Assembly: GCA_963704155.1 (NCBI GenBank)
Contig: CAVPHF010000041.1
Span: 37,490 to 101,489 of the forward strand
Length of the DNA: 64,000 nt
Reading direction: 5' to 3'
From: Thiohalocapsa sp963704155
GTDB taxonomy: Bacteria; Pseudomonadota; Gammaproteobacteria; Chromatiales; Chromatiaceae
Both the position numbers and the translations under genes were made by a program. Shown piece after piece: positions 18,105 through 28,100 of this stretch. Position 1 is the first letter of the stretch. The number at the start of each line of letters is the position of its first letter. The notes under the pieces are model-generated. The model saw nothing but the letters and a program-made list of their open reading frames with translations, did not search any database and was not told where the DNA came from.

Positions 18105-18599
18105 TGCAGGTGTTGTGGAGGAAATCCGCAGTGTTAAATCATTAGTTGTCGTTATCGGCTGGGGAAATTCGACGGGCCCAGATCATTCGCCAGTGCCTGG
18201 ATCTGAAGCGATTCACCCCGAAGGGATTATGTCAGAGTTGTTACAACCGATGAAATCGCTTTTTCTACAATGGGATAACGCGGGAAGATGAACGTCGGCA
18301 ATACAATGGCGGCGAGATCGCTGCCGTCGACCTGCGTAACCCTTGGGGAAAACCCAGGCTTTCAATTCCGCGAAACGGTCACGACAATGAAAGACGTTGC
18401 CGATGACGGGGTTTCACCGAACACAAATGCATGCCTGCCTCGGAACCGCCCCAGCACGAGGCCTGACCTCGTCGCAGGACCGCGATAGCGATTGAAACGC
18501 AGCGCGTTTAGGACGGGCCAGCGCTTCCCGGATGGGTTCGTTGTCGCCAGACCGCTCCAGGCGACGCCGTTACGGCAACCTACAGCCAGAGGTGACAGC
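18105..18599. other. Long leader/intergenic region between CHAD gene and transaldolase
   Basis: About 495 bases, noticeably more AT-rich around 18120-18290 than its surroundings, with no supported gene. It must contain the transaldolase promoter and probably the divergent CHAD promoter, but I could not fix -35/-10 boxes with normal spacing. No terminator or riboswitch recognised. Confidence 0.5.
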
Positions 18600-19568
18600 A
18601 TGAGCAAACTCGACCAACTCAAGACCATGACCACCGTGGTCGCCGACACCGGCGACTTCGAGGCCATCGCCGAGTACAAACCCCAGGACGCCACCACCAA
18701 TCCGTCGCTGCTCTACAAGGCAGCACAGATGACGCAGTACCGCGACCTGGTCGAGGACGCGGTGACCTTCGGTAAGGACAAGGGTGTCGATGGCGACGCG
18801 CAAGCCCGCTGGACCATGGACAAGCTCGCCGTGAACTTTGGCGCCGAGATCCTGAAGATCGTGCCGGGGCGCGTTTCCACCGAGATCGACGCGCGACTGT
18901 CGTTCGACACCGAGGCCACCATCGCTCGCGCCGACGGCCTGATCGCGCTCTACGACGAGATCGGCATCGACGCCCGCGAGCGCGTGCTGTTCAAGATCGC
19001 GTCCACCTGGGAGGGTATCCGCGCCGCGGAGCAGCTTGAGCGGCGCGGCATCCACTGCAATCTGACCCTGTTGTTCGGCTTCGCGCAGGCGGTGGCCGCC
19101 GCGGAGGCGGGCGCCACGCTGATCTCGCCCTTCGTCGGGCGCATCCTCGATTGGCACAAGAACGCCGAGAACGCGGTCGGTTATCCGGCCGATGAGGATC
19201 CGGGCGTGCAATCCGTCACGCGCATCTTCAACTACTTCAAGCGCCACGGCTACGACACCATCGTCATGGGCGCGAGCTTTCGCAATGTCGACGAGATCCT
19301 GGAACTGGCGGGCTGCGACTACCTGACCATCGCACCAAAGCTATTGGCCGAGCTCGCCGAGACGGACGGTGATCTGCCGCGCAAGCTCGACGCCGAGGCC
19401 GCACGCGGCATGGACATCCCGACCGAAAGCTTCGACGAGCAACGCTTCCGCTGGGACCTGAACGAAGACGCGATGGCGACCGAAAAGCTGGCCGAGGGCA
19501 TCCGCCTGTTCGCTGAAGATACACGGCGGCTGGAAGAATTCACTCGCGAGATCTGCCGCACCTGCTGA
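18600..19568 (+). CDS. tal: Transaldolase
   Basis: Transfers a dihydroxyacetone unit between sedoheptulose-7-phosphate and glyceraldehyde-3-phosphate in the pentose phosphate pathway. Motifs: DATTNPSLLYKAAQ near the N-terminus, the Schiff-base lysine in VLFKIASTWEGI, GIHCNLTLLFGFAQA and SPFVGRILDW. ATG 18600 follows AGAGGTGA and gives MSKLDQLKTMT, matching the TalB type; an open frame from 18492 adds a non-homologous stretch. 322 residues is normal. Monocistronic as far as can be seen. Confidence 0.97.
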   Translation: MSKLDQLKTMTTVVADTGDFEAIAEYKPQDATTNPSLLYKAAQMTQYRDLVEDAVTFGKDKGVDGDAQARWTMDKLAVNFGAEILKIVPGRVSTEIDARLSFDTEATIARADGLIALYDEIGIDARERVLFKIASTWEGIRAAEQLERRGIHCNLTLLFGFAQAVAAAEAGATLISPFVGRILDWHKNAENAVGYPADEDPGVQSVTRIFNYFKRHGYDTIVMGASFRNVDEILELAGCDYLTIAPKLLAELAETDGDLPRKLDAEAARGMDIPTESFDEQRFRWDLNEDAMATEKLAEGIRLFAEDTRRLEEFTREICRTC

Positions 19569-19918
19569 GCGGCTCGCCCCGACCAGGTCCATCGACCAGG
19601 CCCGGCACCGACCAACCCCGCCCGCGAGGCAGCCCGGATGTCGCCGGGCGCCCCGCCTGCTATTTCGCCGTACGCGCGACCGCACGCAGAATTCGCTCGT
19701 TATCCGCGCCGCCTGTGCTTATCATTTACCTACCACCCGCGCGGATAATGCGCACGCCACGCCGGCCCCTCATCCGGGCCGCTCTCCAGGATTCAGTCGT
19801 CGATGTCATTACCCCCGACTTCCAAATCCTCGCGCCGCGACTGCGGCAACAGCCAGCCTCGCTCCTGCCGCGCCCCAATGTCCGTTGCCTCTCCGCCCGA
19901 TGAAACCCGGGAGACGCT
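19569..19918. other. Intergenic region before the GH17-GT2 gene
   Basis: 350 bases with no supported gene; Pro/Arg-rich open frames in both directions look like GC noise. The promoter of the 19919 gene is presumably here. No repeat or clear terminator seen. Confidence 0.5.
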
Positions 19919-22612
19919 GTGAGACGCTCGCTTGGCATCCTCATTCCGCTGCTGATCGCATTGCTGACAATCGCCCTGTGGGCGATGTTGAACCGCCCGA
20001 CGGTCGAGCCGCCCTGGCCGACGCGCATCCAGGGCTACTCGTTTTCGCCGATGCGCGCCGACGATGACCCGACCCGACAGATCTATCCCTCGATCAGCGA
20101 GGTCGATGAAGACCTCGCCCTGCTGCACGGCGAAGCGCACGCGATCCGGACCTACACGCTCGACGGCCCCATGCAGCAGGTGCCGCGACTGGCAGCCGCG
20201 CATGGGCTCAATGTCACGCTCGGCGCCTGGATCGGCCCGGAGGCGGACGATAACCAGGCCGAACTCGAGCGGCTGACCGCGATCCTGCGCCAGTGGAATA
20301 AGAACATCGTGCGTGTCATGGTCGGCAACGAGACCATTCTGCGCGGCGATGTCTCGGTTAAGGAGCTCGGCGGCTACTTGGATCGCATCCGCCGCATCAC
20401 CGATATCCCGGTCGGCACCGCGGAGCCTTGGCACATCTGGCTCACCAACCCGGGCCTGGCAAAGCACGTCGACTTCATCGCCGTGCATCTGCTGCCTTAC
20501 TGGGAGGGTCTGCCGATCGACAAGGCCGTGGACTTCTCGTTCGAGAAGCTCGAGCTGGTGCGCGAGGCCTTTCCGGGCAAGGAAGTCATCGTCGGCGAGG
20601 TCGGCTGGCCGAGCAACGGCCGGCGCAATCGCGGCGCCGAGGCGAATCAGGCCAACCAAAGCACCTTCCTGCGGCGTTTCCTGGCGCGCGCCGAGGCCGA
20701 AGGACTCACCTACTATGTGATGGAGGCATTCGACCAACCCTGGAAGGTCAAGATCGAGGGCGGCATCGGCTCTTACTGGGGCATCTACAATGCCGAGCGT
20801 GACCCTAAACTGACACTGACCCAGCCGGTCGTGCGCATCCCGGACTGGCAGGAACTGGCCGCGTTATCGGTCGGTATGGCGGTGCTGCTGCTGGTGCTGT
20901 TGTATCGGGACAGCGCCACGCTGTCGTCATCAGGAAAGGGCTTCCTGGCGCTAATAACCTATGCCCTTTCGACCGCGGCGGTCTGGCTGGTATATGACTA
21001 CACACGCCAGTACATGACGCCGGCCACCGCCATCGTCGGCGTGCTGCTGCTGATCGGCGGTTTCGGCGTTTTGGTGCTACTCTCGGCGGAGGCGCACGAG
21101 TGGGCAGAGTCCCTTTGGCTGAAGCGCTGGCGCCGCGCCTTCCCCCGCCACGATGTGCCGGACGCATGGCTGCCGATGGTATCGGTGCAGGTTCCGGCCT
21201 ACAACGAGCCGCCGGAATTGCTGATCGAAACGTTGGACGCCTTGGCGACGCTCGACTACCCGAGCTTCGAGGTCCTGGTTATCGACAACAACACCAAGGA
21301 CCCGGCCGTCTGGCAGCCGGTGCGCGACCACTGTGAGCTGCTGAACAGCCGGCACCCCGGCCGGTTCCGCTTCTTTCACGTCGAACCGCTGGCCGGATTC
21401 AAGGCCGGCGCGCTGAACTTCGCGCTGCGTGAGACCGACCCGCGTGCCGGCATCGTCGCCGTCATTGATGCCGACTACATCGTTACGCGGCGCTGGCTGC
21501 GAGACCTGGTACCGGCCTTCCTCGATGACGAGGTCGGCATCGTGCAGGCACCGCAGGACTACCGCGACGGCCACGAGAGCATGTTCAAGGCCATGTGTCT
21601 CGCCGAGTACCGCGGCTTCTTCCACATCGGCATGGTCACCCGCAACGAGCGCAACGCCATCATCCAGCATGGCACCATGACCATGATCCGGCGCAAGCCC
21701 TTGGATGAGGTCAACGGCTGGGCCGAATGGTGCATCACCGAGGACGCGGAACTCGGCCTGCGCCTGTTCGAGACGGGCTACAAGGCGCTCTACATCCCGG
21801 CTACCTATGGCCGCGGACTGATGCCGGACACCTTCGCCGACTTCAAGAAGCAGCGCCTGCGCTGGGCCTATGGCGCAGTGCGTATCCTGCTCGCACACCG
21901 GCGCGAGCTGCTCGGGCTGCGTCGCACCAAGCTGGATGCCGGCCAGCGCTGGCACTTTCTGGCCGGCTGGCTGCCCTGGTACGCGGACGGCTTTAACCTG
22001 TTGTTCAATTTTGCCGCGCTCGCCTGGAGCGTCGCAATGGTCGCGGCGCCAGACATCATCACACCGCCTTACATCACCATCGCGCTGATCCCTTTGGTGC
22101 TGTTCGCGTTCAAGATGATCAAGAGCCTGGCGCTCTACCGGCGCCGGGTTGCCGCAACCTGGCGCCAGAGTTTCGGTGCCGGCCTGGCCGGGCTGGCGCT
22201 GTCACACACCATCGCGCGCGCTATGTGGGCGGGTGTCGTCTCCGGCCGGCTCGGTTTCTTCCGTACACCGAAGCTCGCCGGCACCAGCACGCTGCTCCGG
22301 GTGCTCGGCGACGCGCGCGAGGAAGTATTGCTGATGCTCGCGTTCTGGCTCGGCGCCTTTGCGGTCCTGCAGCGCGAAGACGCCTATATGCTCGACGTCC
22401 GGGTCTGGGCCGCGGTGCTGCTGGTGCAGTCGGTGCCCTACTTCGCGTCGCTGGTGATGTCGTTGATCAGCGCCATGCCTCGGCTGCCGGCAAGCCTGAT
22501 AGGACCGCTGGCGGAGATGGAGGACGGAGCCCGGCCCGCCGATACGACGCCCAGCGCCGCTCGCGCATCCGCGAACATCTCCCCCTCGGCCGCGCGCACC
22601 GCGGACAGCTGA
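19919..22612 (+). CDS. GH17-GT2 fusion beta-glucan synthase, NdvB-like
   Basis: 897 residues. N-terminal membrane anchor, then a periplasmic GH17-type domain with proposed acid/base Glu138 (VMVGNETILR) and nucleophile Glu227 (IVGEVGWPSNG). After two or three membrane segments comes a processive GT2 domain: DNN near residue 455, DAD 517-519, TED 607-609 and QxxRW 645-649, followed by C-terminal membrane helices. This matches proteobacterial NdvB-type proteins, whose GH17 modules act as non-Leloir beta-1,3-glucan transglycosylases next to a cellulose-synthase-like synthase. Expected role: making and remodelling a beta-glucan at the inner membrane. GTG start with GGGAG six bases upstream. Confidence 0.88.
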   Translation: MRRSLGILIPLLIALLTIALWAMLNRPTVEPPWPTRIQGYSFSPMRADDDPTRQIYPSISEVDEDLALLHGEAHAIRTYTLDGPMQQVPRLAAAHGLNVTLGAWIGPEADDNQAELERLTAILRQWNKNIVRVMVGNETILRGDVSVKELGGYLDRIRRITDIPVGTAEPWHIWLTNPGLAKHVDFIAVHLLPYWEGLPIDKAVDFSFEKLELVREAFPGKEVIVGEVGWPSNGRRNRGAEANQANQSTFLRRFLARAEAEGLTYYVMEAFDQPWKVKIEGGIGSYWGIYNAERDPKLTLTQPVVRIPDWQELAALSVGMAVLLLVLLYRDSATLSSSGKGFLALITYALSTAAVWLVYDYTRQYMTPATAIVGVLLLIGGFGVLVLLSAEAHEWAESLWLKRWRRAFPRHDVPDAWLPMVSVQVPAYNEPPELLIETLDALATLDYPSFEVLVIDNNTKDPAVWQPVRDHCELLNSRHPGRFRFFHVEPLAGFKAGALNFALRETDPRAGIVAVIDADYIVTRRWLRDLVPAFLDDEVGIVQAPQDYRDGHESMFKAMCLAEYRGFFHIGMVTRNERNAIIQHGTMTMIRRKPLDEVNGWAEWCITEDAELGLRLFETGYKALYIPATYGRGLMPDTFADFKKQRLRWAYGAVRILLAHRRELLGLRRTKLDAGQRWHFLAGWLPWYADGFNLLFNFAALAWSVAMVAAPDIITPPYITIALIPLVLFAFKMIKSLALYRRRVAATWRQSFGAGLAGLALSHTIARAMWAGVVSGRLGFFRTPKLAGTSTLLRVLGDAREEVLLMLAFWLGAFAVLQREDAYMLDVRVWAAVLLVQSVPYFASLVMSLISAMPRLPASLIGPLAEMEDGARPADTTPSAARASANISPSAARTADS

Positions 22613-22809
22613 ACTGACAGGTCCAGTGAGAGCGCCGCCCCGGCGCGATGATCGCAGCGGCTCCAGGCCCGACCGCCAAATCGCGGCGAGGGCGCGACCC
22701 CACTATTGGTCTGCGGCTCGGCATCGAGCTGAGCCGCATGTCCGCGACCGATCAACGCGCTTCCGAACACCCATTGAGCCCCGCTGAGCGACAAGGAGCA
22801 AGACCAACC

Positions 22810-24345
22810 GTGTTCATCGACGCCCGAACACTCGACGACGGCAGCCGCCTCGACGCCGACCTGGCGATCATCGGTGCCGGCCCGGCCGGCATCAGCATTG
22901 CCCGCGCTTTCGCCGGCAGCCAAACACAGGTCTGCCTGATCGAATCCGGCGGCCTAAGCTTCGACGCCGCCACGCAAGACCTCTATCAGGGCACTAATGC
23001 CGGCATCGAGTATCCGCTGATCGCCAACCGACTGCGCTTCTTCGGCGGCAGCTCCAACCACTGGGGCGGCTATTGCCGCTCGCTCGACCCGATCGACTTC
23101 GAGCCGCGCGACTGGGTGCCGCTGAGCGGCTGGCCCTTCGGTCGCGAGGCGCTCGACCCCTACTGGGAGGCGGCGAGCGCGGCCGCCGAGGTCGCACCGG
23201 CGCGCTACGAGGATACCGACTATTGGGCCGCACAGACCGGCGAACCCCTGGTCGACTGGCGCGCGGGCCGCATCATGAACCGCTTTTTCCAGTTCAGCCC
23301 GCCGACCCGTTTCGGCGAGCGCTACCGCACCGAGCTGGAGCGGGCGCCCAACGTCAGCGTGCTGCTGAACGCCAACGTCTGCAAGATCGCGGCGACCAGG
23401 TCCGCTCAGTCGGTGGACGGGCTCGACATCCGCACCCTCACCGGCCTCCGCCACGCTGTGCGCGCACGGCGTTATGTACTCGCCGCGGGCGCCATCGAGA
23501 ATGCGCGCCTGCTGCTGCTGTCGAACGACGTGCTGCCGGCCGGCCTCGGCAATCAGCACGACATGGTGGGGCGCTGCTTCATGGAGCACCCTCACCTCGG
23601 CGGCTTTGCCGAGCTGGTGATCGCCGACCTCAGGCGGCTACAACCGATCTACCGTGATCGACTGATCTTCGACGGTCGCCCGGCCAAGGTCGCCTTCGTG
23701 CCGGCACCGGACTACCTGCGGCGCGAGCGTCTGCTGTCGGCATCATTCACGATGTCGGTCGCAGGCGAGTACTGGCAGGACCGCGCGCCGAGCAATGCCA
23801 TGGGCGAGGCCCACCGCGATATGCTGCAGGCCGCACGGCCATTCATTGCCGACGGCCGCGGCGCGATCCGTGCCGACGACCCGAGCTTCAGCGGTGTCTG
23901 GATGGGCATCGGCTGCGCCTGCGAGCAGGCGCCAAACCTCGACAGCCGCGTGCTGCTCGGCGACGAAACCGACGCGCTCGGTCTGCGTCGCACCCGCCTC
24001 GACTGGCGGCTGACGGCACAAGACCGCCGCAGCCTAGTCGCCAATATCGAATCACTGGGGCAGGAGTTCGCCGCCGCCGGCATCGGCCGGATGGTCGTCA
24101 ATCTGCCGGACAACGATCAATGGGAGCCAGTTGTCTCAGGCGGCAGCCACCATATGGGCACCACCCGCATCAGCGATGACCCGCGCCTCGGCGTCGCCGA
24201 CCGCAACTGCCGCGTGCACGGCATCGACAACCTATGGATCGCCGGCTCGTCGCTATTCCCGACCTGCGGCTCGGCCAACCCGACCCTGAACCTCCTTGCA
24301 CTGGCCTATCGGCTGGTGGATCACCTGAAGGGGCTGCCGGCATGA
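22810..24345 (+). CDS. GMC-type FAD oxidoreductase, large subunit
   Basis: 511 residues. The FAD dinucleotide fold is at the start (LDADLAIIGAGPAGISIA, then CLIESGG), a middle GMC block contains FGGSSNHWGGYCRSL, and the C-terminal GMC domain holds GGSHHMGTTRISDDP and GSSLFPTCGSANPTLNLLA with the catalytic His region. I chose GTG 22810 (MFIDARTLDDGS) because this is where homologous proteins begin and AAGGAG lies 11 bases upstream; the frame is open from 22648. Probably oxidises a sugar or polyol. Its TGA overlaps the ATG of the Tat-exported small protein (ATGA), a layout like gluconate or fructose dehydrogenases. Confidence 0.88.
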   Translation: MFIDARTLDDGSRLDADLAIIGAGPAGISIARAFAGSQTQVCLIESGGLSFDAATQDLYQGTNAGIEYPLIANRLRFFGGSSNHWGGYCRSLDPIDFEPRDWVPLSGWPFGREALDPYWEAASAAAEVAPARYEDTDYWAAQTGEPLVDWRAGRIMNRFFQFSPPTRFGERYRTELERAPNVSVLLNANVCKIAATRSAQSVDGLDIRTLTGLRHAVRARRYVLAAGAIENARLLLLSNDVLPAGLGNQHDMVGRCFMEHPHLGGFAELVIADLRRLQPIYRDRLIFDGRPAKVAFVPAPDYLRRERLLSASFTMSVAGEYWQDRAPSNAMGEAHRDMLQAARPFIADGRGAIRADDPSFSGVWMGIGCACEQAPNLDSRVLLGDETDALGLRRTRLDWRLTAQDRRSLVANIESLGQEFAAAGIGRMVVNLPDNDQWEPVVSGGSHHMGTTRISDDPRLGVADRNCRVHGIDNLWIAGSSLFPTCGSANPTLNLLALAYRLVDHLKGLPA

Positions 24346-24803
24346 GCAGACAGCAACACAACCACCGCGGCGGCAGCGCGCTGACACGCCGGCAGTTCAT
24401 CGCGGCCGCACTCAGCCTGACCGCCGGCGGGCTGTCTATGTCGCTGGCGGAAGCCACCGCGGCGCGCGGCAGTGAATCGAACGCACCGCTTTCGGCCTCG
24501 GCCGACATGCTCGAGGTGCTCTCCGACCCAGCGGCCTCCGCGCGCTTCGGCAGGGCCTATCTCGCCGAGCATCCTGCCGAGGCCGATGTGAAGGTGCTGA
24601 TCGAGCAACTAAGCGCCGCCGTCGGCAGCCGACGCGGCACTGTGCCGACCGACCCGGACGCACTGACCGCCGCATTGGTCGCGGTGATCGAACATGAGTA
24701 TGCGACGCTGCCGCCCAGGCGCATCGGCGGCTGGCTGCTGGCGCCCAGCGAGGCCCGGCTGTATGCGCTCGCTGCACTGGCGGGCGCTCCATCCGGTGTC
24801 TAA
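24342..24803 (+). CDS. Tat-exported small subunit of GMC dehydrogenase
   Basis: 153 residues with a twin-arginine signal, LTRRQFIAAALSLTAGGL, near residues 14-31. The remainder is short and helical and ends VIEHEYATLPPRRIGGWLLAPSEARLYAL, resembling the small (gamma-type) subunits that escort membrane-associated gluconate, fructose or sorbitol dehydrogenases through Tat. ATG 24342 overlaps the large-subunit stop, so stoichiometric translation is likely. Because the large subunit has no signal peptide, hitch-hiker export with this partner is a reasonable inference. No cytochrome subunit follows, so the electron acceptor is unknown. Confidence 0.75.
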   Translation: MSRQQHNHRGGSALTRRQFIAAALSLTAGGLSMSLAEATAARGSESNAPLSASADMLEVLSDPAASARFGRAYLAEHPAEADVKVLIEQLSAAVGSRRGTVPTDPDALTAALVAVIEHEYATLPPRRIGGWLLAPSEARLYALAALAGAPSGV

Positions 24804-24906
24804 CAGCCAACCGCAGCGGCCTCCCAGCAACAGGCAATCCGAACAACAGTCCGAGCGCGCCGCACCCGAGCGCCGACCAGGCGCGCCTAACGCGCACCCG
24901 GCAAGC

Positions 24907-26532
24907 ATGTCCGCCTGCACCGCCGCGCCGCGAACTCGGGCCTGGACGCGCGGCGGCATGGTCGCCCTGCTGGCGCTGATCGCGGCGATCACCAGCGCCC
25001 GGTTGCTCGGCCTGGACCAACTGCTGCTCTGGCATGATGAGGTCTACACCCTGCTGCGCGTGTTCGGACACCCGGCCGAGCAGGGCTGGGCGGTGCTGTT
25101 CAACGGCACCGTCATGACACCGGACCAGGTGCTCGTCTTCCAGCGGCCCGACCCGGCGCGCGGCCTTGCCGACACCTGGCGCGAGCTGATCGGGCACCCG
25201 GAGCACGCACCCTTGTATTACCTGCTCGGCTGGTTGGCCACGCGGCTACCGCTGGAGCCGATCATCGCGCTGCGCGGCACCGCGGCGCTCTTTGGACTGC
25301 TGCTGCCCGCCGCCGCCTTCTGGTTGATGCGCGAGTTGTTCGGACGCGGGCCGATCCCCTGGGTCGCGGCGCTGATTATCGCCAGCTCGCCGCTGCATCT
25401 GCTGTACGCGCAAGAGGCCCGCCAGTACGCGCTCTGGACCCTGCTGATCCTGGCATCGAGCGCGGCGCTGGTGCGCGCGCTGCGCGAGCGCCGGCCGCGC
25501 GATTGGTGGCTGTACGGCGGCCTATTGGCGCTTGGCCTCTACACCCACCTGCTGTTCGCGCTGATGTTGGCGGTGCACGCGGCCTATGGCTGGCTGGCCG
25601 CGGCGCACCGATCCGGTAACCTGCTGCGCCCACGCGACCTGCCGCTGCGGCCCTGGCTGTTTGCCGCCGGCACGGCATCGGTGCTGTTTCTGCCCTGGGT
25701 GGCCGTCGTCCTGCTCGGGCTCGACAAGGCCATGGACTATACGGGCTGGATGAACCGGCCCGCCGGAGCCGCGGCGAATCTGCTCGCCTGGGGGCAGTTC
25801 CTGGTTCGAACGGTGCTGGACGTCTGGCCGGAACAACCGCCGGCGCGAGCCCTGGCATTGCTGCTGCCGATGGCCGCCAGCCTACTGTATTACCTGCGCC
25901 AGGCGCCGCGCCCGGCAGTCTGGCTGCTGCCGCTGATCGCGCTCACCTATCTCGGCGTCGTACTGGGTCCGGACCTGCTGCTCGGCGGCGTGCGCTCCCT
26001 CCATGGCCGTTACGGGCTGCCGGCGTTGCTCGCGGCGCAGTTAATGATCGCTTGGACGCTCGGCGCTCTAGTGCAACGCCGGGGTGCCGGCCGAATCGTC
26101 TCCGCCGGGGCGCTGGCGATGCTGGTCTGCCTCGGTCTCGCCTCGCAGCTGCGCATCGGCCAGGCCGACACCTGGTGGACCAAGAACCCAAACCTCAGCG
26201 CGCTGACGCCGCGCGCCGTGCAGACGCTGAACGCGCAGCCGCGGCCCTTCCTAGCGGCCGGTGCAAACGGCCTCGCGCTCGGTCAACTCCTGTCGGTTGC
26301 GCATCGGCTCGACGACCACGTCCGCGTCCTCGGCTTCCGCCGCCAGACACCTCCGAGCACGCTGCCGGCGGATCTCGAGCAGGTCCTGCTGCTAATCCCG
26401 ACCAAACCACTGCTCGCCGCCCTGGGCCCGGGCTTCGTCATCGAGCCCTGGGGCGACGGCGAGAACTGGGCGCTGGCGACGGCGAGCTTGGACCAATCGC
26501 ATGCTCGGCCCGGCTCATCGTCGACGCCCTAG
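24907..26532 (+). CDS. GT39-family membrane glycosyltransferase
   Basis: About 541 residues, mostly hydrophobic, with around ten membrane segments. The first periplasmic loop carries LLLWHDEVYTL, the Asp-Glu pair typical of ArnT/PMT-type (GT39/GT-C) enzymes that use polyprenyl-phosphate sugars. HAPLYYLLGWLATRLP and AQEARQYALWTLLILAS further support the family. The start is uncertain: ATG 24907 precedes the first membrane helix, while GTG 24796 overlaps the previous stop and adds a Gln/Pro-rich tail. It probably glycosylates a lipid or exopolysaccharide in the same cluster as the GH17-GT2 synthase. Confidence 0.8.
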   Translation: MSACTAAPRTRAWTRGGMVALLALIAAITSARLLGLDQLLLWHDEVYTLLRVFGHPAEQGWAVLFNGTVMTPDQVLVFQRPDPARGLADTWRELIGHPEHAPLYYLLGWLATRLPLEPIIALRGTAALFGLLLPAAAFWLMRELFGRGPIPWVAALIIASSPLHLLYAQEARQYALWTLLILASSAALVRALRERRPRDWWLYGGLLALGLYTHLLFALMLAVHAAYGWLAAAHRSGNLLRPRDLPLRPWLFAAGTASVLFLPWVAVVLLGLDKAMDYTGWMNRPAGAAANLLAWGQFLVRTVLDVWPEQPPARALALLLPMAASLLYYLRQAPRPAVWLLPLIALTYLGVVLGPDLLLGGVRSLHGRYGLPALLAAQLMIAWTLGALVQRRGAGRIVSAGALAMLVCLGLASQLRIGQADTWWTKNPNLSALTPRAVQTLNAQPRPFLAAGANGLALGQLLSVAHRLDDHVRVLGFRRQTPPSTLPADLEQVLLLIPTKPLLAALGPGFVIEPWGDGENWALATASLDQSHARPGSSSTP

Positions 26533-26602
26533 TTGCGACGCTATGGCTTTGCGCGCCTCGTGCCTCGCGCGGGCGAACGGTGACGAAGACCGCGGCCGAC
26601 TG

Positions 26603-27519
26603 CGCGCCGGTCGCCCAATCGCGCAGCTGGACTACCGCGTGCTGGAGCAACTTGCCGGCACCACGCCGTTCCGTAACTTCCCGCCGGAGGTCTCGATACC
26701 GCGGCGGGTAGACGTAGGCGCCTTCGCCGAGGACGTGGCAATCCGAGAGCGCTCCCGGTTGCACCTGGGCGACCAACCGGTCTATGAGTTGCGCACCCTC
26801 GTCGAGCAGTCCGGCGTGCATGTCTTCTACGGCAGCCTGCCGTCACGGCTCGCGGGCCTTTACGCCTTCGTGCCGGACCTCGGCTACTGCATCATGGTGA
26901 ACCGCAAGCACCCGCCCGAGCGTCGCCGCTGGACGCTGTCCCACGAATACGCGCACTTTCTCGCCGACCGGCACAAGCCCGGCGTGGACTACGTTCAAGA
27001 GCCCAAGCGCAAACCGCTGTCCGAGCGCTTTGCCGATGCCTTCGCGGCGAGTTTCCTGATGCCGGAGACGGCCATGCGCCGCTACTTTCTCGCCGTCACC
27101 GAGCGCACCAGCGATTTCCGGACCGCCGACCTGAGCCGCCTCGCGCACCACTTTTACGTCTCCGTGCACACGGCGGCGCTGCGCCTGGAAGACCTGGACC
27201 TGCTTGGCCGCGGCACCTGGGACGCCTTGACGGAGCGCGGATTCAAGCCCGGCGCGGCGCGCCAGTTACTCGGATTGCCGAGCCGCCCGAACCCCGGAGG
27301 ATCCCTTCCCGGAGCGTTACCGGTACCTCGCCGTGCAGGCGTATCTGCAGGAGGCCATCAGCGAAGGCCAGCTCGCCCGCTTTCTGCGCACGAACCGAGC
27401 GAGTGACGGCGCGGGAGATCGTCGACGCTACGCTGACCTCCAAGGACCTCGATGAACAAGGACACCAGCGGTCTGTGCAGATGCCGAAGCAGCTCTCGCT
27501 GTTCGACCTGGCGTCGTGA
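26603..27519 (+). pseudogene. ImmA/IrrE metallopeptidase relic, frameshifted
   Basis: The middle encodes an ImmA/IrrE zinc peptidase: GLYAFVPDLGYCIMVNRKHP, then HEYAHFLADRHKPGVDY (HExxH-type zinc site) and FADAFAASFLMPE. The N-terminal helix-turn-helix usual for this family is absent, cut off close to the GT39 stop. Near 27290-27300 the frame breaks: homologous sequence continues in another frame (FPERYRYLAVQAYLQEAI), and near 27400 breaks again (VTAREIVDATLTSKDLDEQG to a TGA at 27517-27519). Two frameshifts and a missing N-terminus indicate a dead gene unless the breaks are sequence errors. The ancestral stop overlaps the PIN-protein start. Confidence 0.75.
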
Positions 27520-28100
27520 CGCAGGCGGCAAGCACGGCAGACGCGGTCGCACTCGACGCCTGCTGCCTCATCAAGCTTGCCGCCGCCGACGCGCTCGACC
27601 CCTGGTTCGGCGACCTCGGGCTAGCTTGGAAGCTGCCCGAGGCGGTTCTTAACGAGGCCCTATTCCTGCGCGTCGCCCCCGATGCCGTTGCCAGTGGCCC
27701 CGGCTGGGAACACGGCGATAACGCGCGCGAACCCATCCTGCTCGGGCAGTACATCGACAGCGGACTACTGACAGTAGTCCGGCCTGAAACCGATGCCGAA
27801 CTCGCCGGCTACGTCGCCCTCGCCCGGGAACTGGACGATGGCGAAGCCATGGCGCTTGCCGTCGCGCAGACCCGCGGGTGGCAGGTCGCCACCGACGACC
27901 GCAAGGCGATTCGGCTCGCTCCCGAGGCGGGCATATCGGTGCGTTCGACGCCGGCGATTGTGAATCGGTGGGTGGATAGGTCCACGCCTTCTCCGGCCGA
28001 GATCAGATCCGCACTAGTCGCAATCCGGGACCGCGCCAGATTCCTGCCGAGCCCGCGCGATCCGCTTTGCGATTGGTGGATGGCGCTGCTGGCGGATTAG
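27516..28100 (+). CDS. PIN-like domain protein
   Basis: 194 residues. ALDACCLIKLAAAD at the N-terminus, a conserved Glu in LPEAVLNEALFL, and DDGEAMALAVAQTRGWQVATDDR supply the acidic residues of a PIN-type ribonuclease fold. GTG 27516 overlaps the TGA of the ImmA/IrrE relic (GTGA), showing that the two were once a coupled pair, as in HTH-ImmA/PIN two-gene modules. The gene itself is intact although its partner looks broken. Cleavage activity is inferred from the fold only. Confidence 0.7.
   Translation: MTQAASTADAVALDACCLIKLAAADALDPWFGDLGLAWKLPEAVLNEALFLRVAPDAVASGPGWEHGDNAREPILLGQYIDSGLLTVVRPETDAELAGYVALARELDDGEAMALAVAQTRGWQVATDDRKAIRLAPEAGISVRSTPAIVNRWVDRSTPSPAEIRSALVAIRDRARFLPSPRDPLCDWWMALLAD

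Noticed and set aside
18105..18599. Riboswitch or small RNA gene before transaldolase
   Set aside because: The region is long and AT-richer, but I could find no conserved core or stable stem set to support one.
26603..28100. Active toxin-antitoxin module
   Set aside because: The ImmA/IrrE partner is truncated and twice frameshifted, so it is reported as a relic plus a single PIN gene.
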